DNA of 64,000 nucleotides from Paraburkholderia hiiakae (GCF_904848665.1 NZ_CAJHCQ010000007.1:186001-250000), one strand, 5' to 3'; positions 31,824 through 40,960 are shown, counted from the stretch's first letter. Notes: generated by a model from the letters alone, not told the origin. Program-made: numbers and translations.

Positions 31824-32630
31824 TCAGATCAGCGGCGTGCTAGCCCCATCCATCGGGATGAGCGCGCCAGTGACGTAGCTCGCGCGCCGGCTCGCGAGGA
31901 AGAGCGCGACATCGGCAATTTCCTCCGGCTTCGCGTAGCGCCCGAGCGGCACCTTCGATTCGCCGCTTGCAAGCGCCTCGTCCGCGCCGACGCCTTGCCG
32001 TTGTGCCTCCAGCTGAACGGCCTCCTGCAATCGTTCCGTGAGCGTGGCGCCCGGGTTGATCGCGTTGATGCGGATGCCGTAGCGCGCGTGGTAATGCGCG
32101 AGGCCCACGGTGGCGAGCATCAACGCCGCGTTGGCCGCGCCGCCCGCGATATGGATGTCGCTCGCGAACTTGCCGCCCATGCCGATGATATTGACGATGG
32201 CCCCGGGCTCCGTGCTCTCACCCGACTTGATCCGCTGCACCATGCGGCGCAGCACTTCCTGTTGCGGATAGATGTAGGGGAAATATTTCGCCTCCATCGT
32301 CGCCCTGAACGCGTCCGCATCGAGCGTTTCCGGGTCATAGCGGCGTGCCGCGCCGGCGCTGTTGACGAGGATATCGATGGGGCCGATCGCCGTGGAGACT
32401 TCTTCGATCACGTCCGCGGCGCTATGCGCTTCGTGCAGGTCAGCGCGCGTGAGGTGCACGTGCAGGCCTTCGCTCGCCAGTTGCTCACGGGCGCGCGCGA
32501 GATTGGCGGGGTCGCGCGAGACGATCGCCACGCGGGCGCCTTCCTGCGCAAAGGCGCGCGCACAGGCAAGGCCAATGCCCTTGCTGCCGCCCGTCACGAG
32601 TACCACCTTCTTGCTGAGTCCAAGATCCAT
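31824..32630 (-). CDS. SDR family oxidoreductase with altered active-site motif
   Basis: The 268-residue Rossmann-fold protein has the classical cofactor motif TGGSKGIGLACA and the structural motif VNSAGAARRY. It also has the C-terminal NPGATLTERLQEAV. The Tyr-x3-Lys catalytic pair expected near residue 160 is not present. The region instead reads DIHIAGGAANAALML, where the Tyr and Lys positions are other residues. It may therefore be a non-standard SDR with another catalytic residue or a binding-only role. Substrate is unknown. It stands alone on the minus strand. Confidence 0.82.
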   Translation of the reverse strand: MDLGLSKKVVLVTGGSKGIGLACARAFAQEGARVAIVSRDPANLARAREQLASEGLHVHLTRADLHEAHSAADVIEEVSTAIGPIDILVNSAGAARRYDPETLDADAFRATMEAKYFPYIYPQQEVLRRMVQRIKSGESTEPGAIVNIIGMGGKFASDIHIAGGAANAALMLATVGLAHYHARYGIRINAINPGATLTERLQEAVQLEAQRQGVGADEALASGESKVPLGRYAKPEEIADVALFLASRRASYVTGALIPMDGASTPLI

Positions 32631-32766
32631 CGTCGCCTCGCTGCGCGAAAGTATGAAAAACGGTCCAGAAACGATAGCAGAGGCGCGGGGCGCCGGATAC
32701 CGCTGGAAGCATGAGTCGCCGTCCGGCCAAGGGCCGGGTGCCGCTCAGCGCCGTGGCGCGGCCTCT

Positions 32767-33864
32767 TCAGTCGCCGCTGTTGGCAAAGCGCGCGATGGGA
32801 TCGTCGCTGGATTGGGTCGGGGCGGGCGAGGCTGAACCGGTTGTCGAGGCGCGCATGATCTGCGCGCTGCCGGCAGGTGCCGCCGCCTGGATCGGCGTCG
32901 AGCCCACCATGCCAGCCTGGCGCGCTGCTGCGTTTGCGGTGGGTGGCGGGGGCTCGAAAGCGTCGGCGGCGGCGTCGATGGCGTCGCGCGGTGCGCTGGC
33001 GGCGGGACTGGCGGCGTAACCGGACGTGGTGTTGCCAGGCGCGGCTGCGGGAGCGAGCGCGCCCTCGTCGCGTGCCTGCGTTTGCGCTGCGCCGAGCGAG
33101 GCGGGTGGCGGCTCGAACGCGTCGGCCGGGGCTGCGGCGGTCGTCGAGGCCGTCGGTACCGTCGCCTGCGTTGCCGCATAGGCTGACGGCGGCACGGCGA
33201 CAATGCGATTCTGACTCGCGGCAACGGCGCGCGGCGCGGGCTGCGCACCCACGGCCGGTGGCGCGATGTTCACGCCAGGTGAACGGTCAACCGGCGCAGA
33301 GGCTTCCCACGTCGGTGTCTCGAAAGGCGTGCGCTTGGGCGGCGCCATTCGACGGATCCCGTCGAAGCGCTTCGCCCAGTAGGGGTTGGTCAGATAGTCG
33401 AGCCGCACCGTGCCGCCCGTCGAAGGCGCATTCACGAAACGCAGATTTCCCACGTATATCCCGACGTGGGAATGCGGCCGCCCCGTCGTATTGAAGAAGA
33501 CGAGATCACCGGCTGCGATCTCGTCGGGCTCGATCGTTGCGCCGCGCGTGCTCATTTCCGCCGTGGTGCGCGGCAAGTCCACTGAGGCCGAGCGCGCAAG
33601 CACGTATTTCACGAGACCGCTGCAATCGAAGCCGCTATCGGGCGTATTGCCGCCCCAGCGATACGGAATGCCGACGAGCCCCATCGCCTGGATCGAGATT
33701 TCCTCGCGGCCTACGCTGTGATCGACGAAATTGGGAAAGCCCGGCGGCTTGGTGCGCCATGCGTTTTCGCTGGAAGCCGAACCGCTGCGCGATACCTTTT
33801 GCGGCGCGCTGGAACACGCGGCAAGCAGGACTGCGATCAGAAGCGGAAGCCAGAGTCGGCGCAT
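32767..33864 (-). CDS. NlpC/P60 (C40) cell-wall endopeptidase lipoprotein
   Basis: The product is 365 residues. It has a lipoprotein signal peptide with lipobox LLAAC (Cys ~17). The NlpC/P60 domain at about 50-175 has the catalytic Cys in DSGFDCSGLVKYV and the His in GRPHSHVGIYVGN. It cuts peptide stems in peptidoglycan from the outer-membrane or periplasmic side. The C-terminal ~180 residues are a Pro/Ala/Thr/Ser-rich tail containing the heptad DAFEPPP twice, about 60 residues apart. The tail may be a spacer or wall-binding region. Confidence 0.88.
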   Translation of the reverse strand: MRRLWLPLLIAVLLAACSSAPQKVSRSGSASSENAWRTKPPGFPNFVDHSVGREEISIQAMGLVGIPYRWGGNTPDSGFDCSGLVKYVLARSASVDLPRTTAEMSTRGATIEPDEIAAGDLVFFNTTGRPHSHVGIYVGNLRFVNAPSTGGTVRLDYLTNPYWAKRFDGIRRMAPPKRTPFETPTWEASAPVDRSPGVNIAPPAVGAQPAPRAVAASQNRIVAVPPSAYAATQATVPTASTTAAAPADAFEPPPASLGAAQTQARDEGALAPAAAPGNTTSGYAASPAASAPRDAIDAAADAFEPPPPTANAAARQAGMVGSTPIQAAAPAGSAQIMRASTTGSASPAPTQSSDDPIARFANSGD

Positions 33865-34013
33865 GAAGCGAATTTGGCGCGCGCGACGCGTGCGCCATTG
33901 GGAAAACGGGTCATGGGCGGATGGTAGCCCGCCCGTCAGGGCTTTCGCAAGGATTCTTCACAACTTACTTGAAGTTCGCCCGCCAACTGTTGTGGCTGGG
34001 GGACGCTTGGCCA

Positions 34014-34051
34014 ATAAAAAAGGACCGCATCCGGTTCCCCGGATACGGTCC
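34014..34051 (-). terminator. Terminator after phoH
   Basis: A 13-bp stem (GGACCGTATCCGG / CCGGATGCGGTCC, one G-T pair) with a 4-base loop is followed by TTTTTTATT on the minus strand. It lies about 50 bases beyond the phoH stop. Confidence 0.88.
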
Positions 34052-34099
34052 TCGTCGTATGCACGGACGGCCCCTGAAAAGCGGCGCCCGGCGAATGGA

Positions 34100-35941
34100 T
34101 TACAGGATATCGGACGCGTAATCGGCAAGCCGCGAGCGTTCGCCGCGGGCGAGTGTCACGTGGCCGCCGTGCGCCCAGCCCTTGAAGCGGTCCACCACGT
34201 AGGTGAGGCCAGAACTCCCTTCGGTGAGATAAGGCGTGTCGATCTGCGCGATGTTGCCTAGACAGACGATCTTCGTGCCCGGACCCGCACGCGTGACGAG
34301 CGTCTTCATCTGCTTGGGCGTGAGGTTCTGCGCCTCGTCGATGATCAGATACTTGTCGACGAACGTGCGGCCGCGCATGAAGTTCATGCTCTTCACTTTC
34401 AGGCGCGAGCGGATCAGCTCCTGAGTCGCAGCGCGACCCCATTCGCCGGCGGCGTCATCGGTTTTCTGGAGGACTTCGAGGTTGTCGTCGAAGGCGCCCA
34501 TCCACGGCTGCATCTTTTCTTCTTCGGTGCCCGGCAGGAAGCCGATATCCTCGCCAACTGGCACCGTCGCGCGTGTGACGATGATCTCGTTGTAGCGCTT
34601 TTCGTCGAGTACTTGCGCGAGGCCCGCCGCGAGCGCGACGAGCGTCTTGCCCGTGCCAGCCTGGCCCAGCAGCGTGACGAAGTCGATCTCCGGGTTCATC
34701 AGCAGGTTCAGCGCGAAGTTTTGCTCGCGGTTACGCGCCGTGATGCCCCACACGTTGTTCTTGTGGTGGCCGTAGTCACGCAGCGTTTGCAGGAGCGCCG
34801 TCTTGCCGTTGAGTTCGCGCACGACCGCATGGAACGCTGGCTCGCCGTTCTGCGGTTCGAGATACACGAACTCGTTCACAAGCATCGAGAGGCACTCGGG
34901 GCCCGTCACGCGGTAATACGTCGTGCCCGTCTTGGTGTCCTGCCAGGACTCCATGCCCTTCGCGTGCTTCGACCAGAAGTCTTGCTGGAGCGCGCGCACG
35001 CCCGAGTAGAGCAGATCCTTGTCTTCGAGAACCTGGTCGTTGAAGTAGTCTTCCGCGGGCAGCCCGAGCGCATGGGCCTTGATGCGCATGTTGATGTCTT
35101 TCGACACCAGCACGACGAGTCGGTCTGGCCGATCGCGCTGCAGCGCGCGCACCACGCCGAGGATCTGGTTGTCAGCCTTGCCCTGTGGCAGGCCGTCCAC
35201 CGGATCGATATGCGTGAGCGTGGTCTGGAAGTACAGGCGCCCGAGCGCCTCGCGGCTGCCGAGGCGGCCGAGAGAAATGCCTTCGGAGATCGGGCCCGCA
35301 TTGGCGACCAGCTGGTCGAGCGTGCGGCTCACCTGGCGAGCGTTTCGCGCGACTTCCGACATGCCCTTCTTGTGGTTGTCGAGTTCTTCCAACGTCATCA
35401 TCGGCAGATAGACGTCGTGTTCCTCGAAGCGGAACAGGCAGGTCGGGTCGTGCATGAGCACGTTCGTGTCGAGCACGAAGAGCTTCTGGACTTCGGTGCT
35501 CTCTTCGGGATGCACGCGTTTTTTCGAGCCGGCGCGCGTGGCGGGTGCAGCGCCGCCGCCGGAGGCTTTCGCCGAGGCGGGTTTGCCATCGCGCGCAACG
35601 GGCGTGTCGTCAGCTTCGATGCGTGCTTCGCGAGGCTGCAGCAGCGCGGCCGTGACTTGCTTGCTGTTGTTGCGCTTGCTGCGCGCGGGCGCCGGTGCGA
35701 CCGGTTCGAGCGCGGCCAGTTCGGCGCTCGCGCTCAAAAGCGGCACCGTGCGCAGGGTGGTCGCGGCATTGGCGGCCTGCGTCATCGGCTCGGCGACGCT
35801 CGCGGGGCCGTATTCGGCAACATCGGCCGCGTCGTTCTCGCTCGCGGCCTTGCGTGTGCTGCGCGTCGTGCGGGCACGCGCCTTATATTCTTCGGGCGGC
35901 AGCAGGTTGCCGAGCTTGCTGGGGGGAGTAGGCAAAGGCAT
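34100..35941 (-). CDS. PhoH family ATPase with N-terminal PIN domain
   Basis: The product is 613 residues. After a poorly conserved Ala/Arg-rich N-terminus of about 150 residues comes a PIN nuclease domain (KLFVLDTNVLMHDPTCLFRF through VSKDINMRIKAHALGLPAED). A PhoH-like ATPase domain follows, with Walker A LLGQAGTGKTLVALA and Walker B KYLIIDEAQNLTPKQMK. This is the PhoH2 (YlaK) layout, linked in other bacteria to RNA unwinding and cleavage. The N-terminal extension is longer than in the usual ~450-residue members. No antitoxin-like partner gene is seen. Confidence 0.9.
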   Translation of the reverse strand: MPLPTPPSKLGNLLPPEEYKARARTTRSTRKAASENDAADVAEYGPASVAEPMTQAANAATTLRTVPLLSASAELAALEPVAPAPARSKRNNSKQVTAALLQPREARIEADDTPVARDGKPASAKASGGGAAPATRAGSKKRVHPEESTEVQKLFVLDTNVLMHDPTCLFRFEEHDVYLPMMTLEELDNHKKGMSEVARNARQVSRTLDQLVANAGPISEGISLGRLGSREALGRLYFQTTLTHIDPVDGLPQGKADNQILGVVRALQRDRPDRLVVLVSKDINMRIKAHALGLPAEDYFNDQVLEDKDLLYSGVRALQQDFWSKHAKGMESWQDTKTGTTYYRVTGPECLSMLVNEFVYLEPQNGEPAFHAVVRELNGKTALLQTLRDYGHHKNNVWGITARNREQNFALNLLMNPEIDFVTLLGQAGTGKTLVALAAGLAQVLDEKRYNEIIVTRATVPVGEDIGFLPGTEEEKMQPWMGAFDDNLEVLQKTDDAAGEWGRAATQELIRSRLKVKSMNFMRGRTFVDKYLIIDEAQNLTPKQMKTLVTRAGPGTKIVCLGNIAQIDTPYLTEGSSGLTYVVDRFKGWAHGGHVTLARGERSRLADYASDIL

Positions 35942-36176
35942 GGTGTCCCTCGAAAAAATCGGGTCGAGTGGTCGCGGGGTTACCCAGTAAGGCGCGCTTT
36001 CGGGCGGTGCGTGCGGGTGCCGGGTAGGCGCCCGCCGTTACTGCGCAAGGTGCGCGCTCAGGTCAGAAAATGCCGGTTCGCCTGGTTTTCGATCAGCTCC
36101 TTGACGTTTGCGCGCGCCGGGTCGCAAAGCCGGCGCGAACGGGGAGAAAAGCGGGAGGGAACAGCGTGAAGCAAAC

Positions 36177-36213
36177 AAAAAAGCCGCCGCCCCGGATGAC
36201 GAGGCAAGCGGCT
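36177..36213 (-). terminator. Terminator after bcp
   Basis: On the minus strand AAGCCGC pairs with GCGGCTT around a structured loop, followed by six T. It lies about 130 bases beyond bcp. The rest of the gap 35942-36340 (phoH promoter region and bcp trailer) shows no gene. Short frames there cross this hairpin and look spurious. Confidence 0.6.
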
Positions 36214-36340
36214 TCTCTTCGGTGTTGTCCCATTGCCTCGGATACGCATTTCCGGTCATTCCATGACCGGCTGCGAAACCGCCGCAATGCGACGTAAAAA
36301 GGGTTGGACAGGCACTCATTGCAGCCCAATATAACGCTCC

Positions 36341-36811
36341 TCAAAGCGCTTGTACAGCCTCCAGAACTTCCTCGACATGGCCCGGAACCTTGATGCCGCG
36401 CCACTCCTGGCGTAGCACGCCGGTAGCGTCGATCAGGAAGGTCGAGCGTTCGATACCTCGTACCTGTTTGCCATACATTTTCTTCAATTTGATGACGTCG
36501 AAGAGCGCGCATAGCGCTTCGTCGGCATCCGATACCAAGGTAAACGGCAATTCGAGCTTGGCCTTGAAGTTATCGTGCGAGCGCACGCTGTCGCGCGACA
36601 CGCCCACGATCTGCGCGCCGGCCTTCTTGAACTTCGGATAGAGGTCGCGGAACTGCAGGCCCTCGGTTGTGCAGCCCGGCGTGTTGTCTTTCGGATAGAA
36701 GTACAGCACGACCTTGCTGCCCTTCAGGCTCGAAAGCGTGAAGTCGCCGCCGGTGGCGGGGGCGGTAAAGTCCGGAACGGGGTGGTCGACTGCGATGGTC
36801 ACGTCAGGCAC
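36341..36811 (-). CDS. bcp: Peroxiredoxin (BCP/PrxQ type)
   Basis: The 156-residue thioredoxin-fold peroxidase reduces H2O2 and organic peroxides. The peroxidatic Cys is in YPKDNTPGCTTEGLQFRDLY. The resolving Cys usually found five residues on in E. coli BCP is absent here, as in some family members. Another Cys occurs later (ALCALFDV). I start it at a GTG (36811, VPDVTIAVDHPVPDF) with AGGGAGAG upstream. The frame stays open further but is not homologous. It lies downstream of arnD on the same strand. Confidence 0.92.
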   Translation of the reverse strand: MPDVTIAVDHPVPDFTAPATGGDFTLSSLKGSKVVLYFYPKDNTPGCTTEGLQFRDLYPKFKKAGAQIVGVSRDSVRSHDNFKAKLELPFTLVSDADEALCALFDVIKLKKMYGKQVRGIERSTFLIDATGVLRQEWRGIKVPGHVEEVLEAVQAL

Positions 36812-36948
36812 GTGGCTCTCCCTTTGTTTTTGGCTGGCGTTGCCGCAGCGCACGGCGCCGTTTCGCCGGGACGGCGTGCCGCCCGCGGCGGGGGGCTTTG
36901 TGCGGGCGCGGGTCCTGGCAGGCATTCCGCGGCGCGCGGGCGGCGGAT

Positions 36949-37845
36949 TCAGTCGGGCTGAACGATCAGCTCGCCGGAGCGGCCGGCGATCTCGCCCCAG
37001 GTGACAGGGTACGATGGCAGCGAATCCGGGTCCAGCGTCGCATGATAGTCGCCCATCGTGGCAAACGTATGGCCTTGCGCGCGCCAGCCCGCGAGCAACT
37101 GCTCGAACACCGGCGCGAGCTTCTGGCCTTCGAGTTCGGCGTGGAGCGTGAAGACCTGGTCGTGCGGGTTGTTTTCGGTGCGCTTGAGCATCCACGCGGC
37201 AACCGTGTCGGTATCGACGCCGTCTACCCCGAGCACTTCGTCGAGCGTGGGCAGCGTGGTGGGCATTTGCACGTGGTTCAACGTGCGGCCGGCCACCACT
37301 GGACGGTAGGGCGAATGGCCACGCCCGTCCGAGGCGTACTTCATGCCCCACGTGTCGATCTGCTCGAAGGCAGCCTCGTTCATCTGCCAGCCCGCCGCGC
37401 CGTGCGTGACGGGCGGCGTGCCGAAGATGCGCGTGAAGCGGTCGTGACTCTTCTGCATCTGACGCGCGGTCCATTGCGCGTCACGCTTGCGCACGTTGTC
37501 CTGCCAGTACACGTGATCCCACGTATGGATGCCGCACTCGAAGCCGGCTTCGTGAATCGCACGCATTTCAGCCGCGGCTTCCACGCCGATGTCGGGGCCC
37601 GGCAGCAGCACGCCGTACATCAGCTGCTTCACGCCGTAGTGCTCGACCACTGACGTGCGCGAGACCTTCTTGAGAAAGCCCGGCCGCAACACGCGGCGCA
37701 GCGCCCAGCCCGTGTGATCGGGGCCGAGGCTGAACAGGAACGTAGCGCGCGCCTTGTAGCGGTCGAAGATACGCGCGAGGTTCGGCACGCCTTCGCGCGT
37801 GCCGCGCAGCGTGTCGACGTCGATTTTCAGGACGATGCGGGCCAA
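36949..37845 (-). CDS. arnD: 4-deoxy-4-formamido-L-arabinose-phosphoundecaprenol deformylase ArnD
   Basis: The 298-residue polysaccharide deacetylase-fold enzyme has the catalytic Asp in VLKIDVDTLRGTREG, HTWDHVYWQDN for the metal-binding His pair and THGAAGWQMNEAAF. It removes the formyl group from undecaprenyl-linked Ara4FN on the cytoplasmic face. It is the last arn gene of the operon, 24 bases after the decarboxylase gene. Length agrees with ArnD (about 300). Confidence 0.94.
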   Translation of the reverse strand: MARIVLKIDVDTLRGTREGVPNLARIFDRYKARATFLFSLGPDHTGWALRRVLRPGFLKKVSRTSVVEHYGVKQLMYGVLLPGPDIGVEAAAEMRAIHEAGFECGIHTWDHVYWQDNVRKRDAQWTARQMQKSHDRFTRIFGTPPVTHGAAGWQMNEAAFEQIDTWGMKYASDGRGHSPYRPVVAGRTLNHVQMPTTLPTLDEVLGVDGVDTDTVAAWMLKRTENNPHDQVFTLHAELEGQKLAPVFEQLLAGWRAQGHTFATMGDYHATLDPDSLPSYPVTWGEIAGRSGELIVQPD

Positions 37846-37869
37846 GTGGCGAGGACCTTTGTCTAACGC

Positions 37870-38919
37870 TTAATGTTGCTCGACGAGCGCACGCGCTTCG
37901 GCCACATGGCCGCGGTACGCTTCGAAGATCTTGCGCAGCGCTTCGTCGAAGGTCGACTTCGGCGCCCAGTCGAGTTCCTGCTTTGTGTTGTCGATCTTCG
38001 GTACGCGGTTCTGCACGTCCTGGTAGCCCGCGCCGTAGTACGCGCCCGACGACGTTTCGACGAGCTGCACCTTCTTTGCCGTTTCGGCGTATTCCGGGAA
38101 TTCGGCGGCGAGCGCGAGCATCTTGTGAGCGAGTTCGCGCACCGAGAAGTTGTTGATCGGATTGCCGATGTTGTAGATCTTGCCCGTGGCGACGCCGTCC
38201 TTGTTCTCGATGATCTTCATGAGCGCTGCAATGCCGTCATCGATATCGGTGAACGCGCGCTTTTGCGCGCCGCCATCCACGAGGCTGATGTTCTCGCCGC
38301 GCACGATATGGCCGAGGAACTGCGTCACGACGCGCGACGAACCTTCCTTCGGCGTGTAGATCGAATCGAGGCCCGGGCCGATCCAGTTGAACGGACGGAA
38401 TAGCGTGAAGTTCAGGCCTTCCATGCCGTAGCCCCAGATCACGCGGTCCATGAGCTGCTTCGAGCACGCGTAGATCCAGCGCGGCTTGTTGATCGGGCCG
38501 TAGGTCAACGCCGAGGCGTCCGGATCGAACTGCTCGTCCGAACACATGCCGTAGACCTCGGAGGTCGACGGGAAGACGAGATGCTTGCGGTACTTAACGG
38601 CCGAACGCACGATCGGCAGGTTCGCTTCGAAGTCGAGTTCGAACACGCGCAGCGGCTGCTGCACGTAGGTAGCAGGCGTCGCGATGGCGACGAGCGGCAG
38701 GATCACGTCGCACTTCTTGACGTGGTACTCGACCCACTCCTTGTTGATCGTGATGTCGCCTTCGAAGAAGTGCATCCGCTCATGCTTGACGAGGTCGCCG
38801 AGGCGATCCGTCTGCATGTCCATGCCGAACACTTCCCAGTTCGTGGATTCGAGGATGCGCTTGGAGAGGTGGTGGCCGATAAAGCCGTTCACACCCAGGA
38901 TCAGAACTTTTTTGGTCAT
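37870..38919 (-). CDS. UDP-glucuronic acid decarboxylase (ArnA C-terminal domain as a separate protein)
   Basis: The product is 349 residues of the extended SDR family, equal to the C-terminal half of enterobacterial ArnA. The cofactor motif is LILGVNGFIGHHLSKRILE. The Ser/Glu pair of the ArnA dehydrogenase is in VFPSTSEVYGMCSD, the Tyr-x3-Lys in WIYACSKQLMDRV and the catalytic Arg in KRAFTDIDDG. It oxidises and decarboxylates UDP-glucuronate to UDP-Ara4O. Its start codon overlaps the stop of the formyltransferase gene (ATGA), so the split halves are translationally coupled. Confidence 0.94.
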   Translation of the reverse strand: MTKKVLILGVNGFIGHHLSKRILESTNWEVFGMDMQTDRLGDLVKHERMHFFEGDITINKEWVEYHVKKCDVILPLVAIATPATYVQQPLRVFELDFEANLPIVRSAVKYRKHLVFPSTSEVYGMCSDEQFDPDASALTYGPINKPRWIYACSKQLMDRVIWGYGMEGLNFTLFRPFNWIGPGLDSIYTPKEGSSRVVTQFLGHIVRGENISLVDGGAQKRAFTDIDDGIAALMKIIENKDGVATGKIYNIGNPINNFSVRELAHKMLALAAEFPEYAETAKKVQLVETSSGAYYGAGYQDVQNRVPKIDNTKQELDWAPKSTFDEALRKIFEAYRGHVAEARALVEQH

Positions 38920-39872
38920 GGACGGGGGACAGATGAAATGAGTTCGGAGAACGCGGCGGGGCTGATGACGGTCTCTTGACCGTTATGCGCATGCCGCAGT
39001 TCGTGGATCGCGATGGCGCGTGCGTCGCCGCAGACGGCGAAAAGCGCATTATCGCTTACGTGGATGCCCACGGGCAATCCGGCGAGGGGGCGGACCCTTT
39101 CGGCATCTTGCGAGCCGGGGCGCACGAGACGCGCGCGGGCGATCACGAAACGCTCGTTGCCGATGTCGGTGAACGCGCCGGGATAGGGCGGCGCGACGGC
39201 GCGAATGAGGTTGTACACCTGCTGCGCGCTCTGGCCAAAATCGACGCGGCCGTCCTCCGGCTTGCGCCCGCCGTAGTAGCTGCCCCTGGTGAGATCGTTC
39301 GGCAGATGCGGCGCCTCGCCCGCAATCAGCGCGGGCAGCACGCGCCAGAGCGTCTGCTCGGCGGCGACCGTGACCTTGTCGAATACCTGCGCGGCGGTGT
39401 CGTCGGGGAGGATCGGCACCGGGGTTTGCGCGACGATCGCGCCCGCGTCGGGCTTCGCGGCCATTTCGTGCAGCGTGGCGCCCGTTTCGGTTTCGCCGTT
39501 GAGCACGGCCCAGTTCGTGGGCACGCGGCCGCGGTACTTCGGCAGGAGCGAGCCGTGTACGTTGTACGCGCCGCGCCCGGCGAGGGCGAGCAAGTCCACG
39601 GGCAGCATGTGCCGGTAGTAGAACGAGAAGATAAAGTCCGGCCGCGCCGCGGACACGGCCGCGCGCATCTCGGCGCTCTTCGGGTCGGTGGGTGTGACGA
39701 CCTCGATGCCATGCTCTTCGGCCACCGACTTCACGCTGCCAAACCAGATGTTCTCGGTCGGGCTGTCTTCATGCGTGACGACGAGCGCAACGTCGACGCC
39801 GCCCGCGAGCAGCACCTGCAGACAGCGCACCCCCACGTTGTGATACGCGAAGACAACGGCACGCGGTTTCAT
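38916..39872 (-). CDS. UDP-Ara4N formyltransferase (ArnA N-terminal domain as a separate protein)
   Basis: The product is 318 residues of the methionyl-tRNA formyltransferase-like fold, equal to the N-terminal half of ArnA. The Asn and His of the catalytic set are in YNVHGSLLPKYRGRVPTNWA. A C-terminal OB-like part follows (IRAVAPPYPGAFTDIGNERF). It formylates UDP-Ara4N with 10-formyl-tetrahydrofolate. The ATG at 39872 overlaps the arnC stop by four bases. Downstream it overlaps the decarboxylase gene in the same way. Confidence 0.92.
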   Translation of the reverse strand: MKPRAVVFAYHNVGVRCLQVLLAGGVDVALVVTHEDSPTENIWFGSVKSVAEEHGIEVVTPTDPKSAEMRAAVSAARPDFIFSFYYRHMLPVDLLALAGRGAYNVHGSLLPKYRGRVPTNWAVLNGETETGATLHEMAAKPDAGAIVAQTPVPILPDDTAAQVFDKVTVAAEQTLWRVLPALIAGEAPHLPNDLTRGSYYGGRKPEDGRVDFGQSAQQVYNLIRAVAPPYPGAFTDIGNERFVIARARLVRPGSQDAERVRPLAGLPVGIHVSDNALFAVCGDARAIAIHELRHAHNGQETVISPAAFSELISSVPRP

Positions 39873-40960
39873 TGGCCGGCTCCTTCGTTGGCCGGGTTCG
39901 AGGCGACGTTCGCCGGTTGCACCGGCGGCGTCGGTTGCGCGAACGCGGCGGCCTGAATGAAATCCTGGCGCGGCGTATTGGCGACGGCGCGGCCATTGCG
40001 TTCTTCGAGGATCGTCTGGATCAGGTAGCGCGGACGCGCGCGCACCTGCTGGTAGATGCGGCCGATGTACTCGCCGAGCAGACCGAGCGCGAAGATGATC
40101 ACGCCGAGCAGGAAGAACGTGATGGCGAAGAGCGTGAACACGCCTTGCACTTCCGCGCCGAGGACGAAGCGGCGAATCAGCAGCAGCAGGAAGAGGCCTG
40201 CCGAGCCGAGCGAGAGGATCACGCCGATGAACGAGAGCCACTGCAGCGGCACGACGGAGAAGCCCGTCACGAGGTCGAAATTCAGGCGAATGAGGCTGTA
40301 GAGCGAGTACTTCGATTCGCCGGCGAAGCGCTCCTCGTGAGCGACTTCGACCTCGACCGGGTTCTGCGAGAACGTATAGGCGAGCGCCGGAATGAAGGTG
40401 TTGATTTCGCCGCAGCGGTTGATCGTGTCGATGATGCGGCGGTTGTACGCGCGCAGCATGCAGCCCTGGTCGGTCATCTTGATGCGCGTGATGCGCTCGC
40501 GCAGACGGTTCATCGCCTGCGAGGCCTTGCGCCGCCAGAGGCTGTCCTGACGCTGCTTGCGGATGGTGCCGACGTAGTCGTAGCCCTCGCGCATCTTCTC
40601 GACGAGCTTGCCGATTTCCTCGGGCGGATTTTGCAGATCGGCGTCGAGCGTGATGACGATCTCGCCGCGCGCCTGCTCGAAGCCCGCGAGAATCGCCATG
40701 TGCTGGCCGTAGTTGCCGTTGAGCAGAATTGCGCGCGTGGTATCGGGCCGCGCGCGGAACTGCTCCGCGAGCATCGCGGCCGAGCGGTCGCGGCTGCCGT
40801 CGTTGATGAAGATCACTTCGTACGAGGTGCCGAGCTTGTCGAGCGCCGGATACAGGCGCGCGAACAGCGCGGGAAGGCCCGCTTCCTCGTTGTAGACCGG
40901 AATGATGACCGAGACTTCCGGCGTGTCCGGGGTCAAGGTGCCTTGTTCCGTTTGACTCAT
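39869..40960 (-). CDS. arnC: Undecaprenyl-phosphate Ara4FN transferase ArnC
   Basis: The 363-residue GT2 glycosyltransferase moves Ara4FN from UDP to undecaprenyl phosphate. The donor site is VSVIIPVYNEEAGLPALF and FINDGSRDRSA, with the Asp-x-Asp motif in ITLDADLQNPPEEIGKLV. The Asp/acceptor region is MTDQGCMLRAYNR. Two C-terminal membrane helices (LSFIGVILSLGSAGLFLLLL and the FALFAITFFLLG region) anchor it. A Pro/Ala/Gln-rich tail of about 35 residues follows that E. coli ArnC (322 residues) lacks. Confidence 0.94.
   Translation of the reverse strand: MSQTEQGTLTPDTPEVSVIIPVYNEEAGLPALFARLYPALDKLGTSYEVIFINDGSRDRSAAMLAEQFRARPDTTRAILLNGNYGQHMAILAGFEQARGEIVITLDADLQNPPEEIGKLVEKMREGYDYVGTIRKQRQDSLWRRKASQAMNRLRERITRIKMTDQGCMLRAYNRRIIDTINRCGEINTFIPALAYTFSQNPVEVEVAHEERFAGESKYSLYSLIRLNFDLVTGFSVVPLQWLSFIGVILSLGSAGLFLLLLIRRFVLGAEVQGVFTLFAITFFLLGVIIFALGLLGEYIGRIYQQVRARPRYLIQTILEERNGRAVANTPRQDFIQAAAFAQPTPPVQPANVASNPANEGAGQ

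Noticed and set aside
36038..36319. Small minus-strand frame between phoH and bcp
   Set aside because: It crosses the bcp terminator hairpin, has no ribosome binding site and no recognisable protein features.
36812..37474. Extended N-terminus of the peroxiredoxin frame
   Set aside because: It overlaps arnD in another frame and has no homology; the GTG at 36811 has a strong ribosome binding site.
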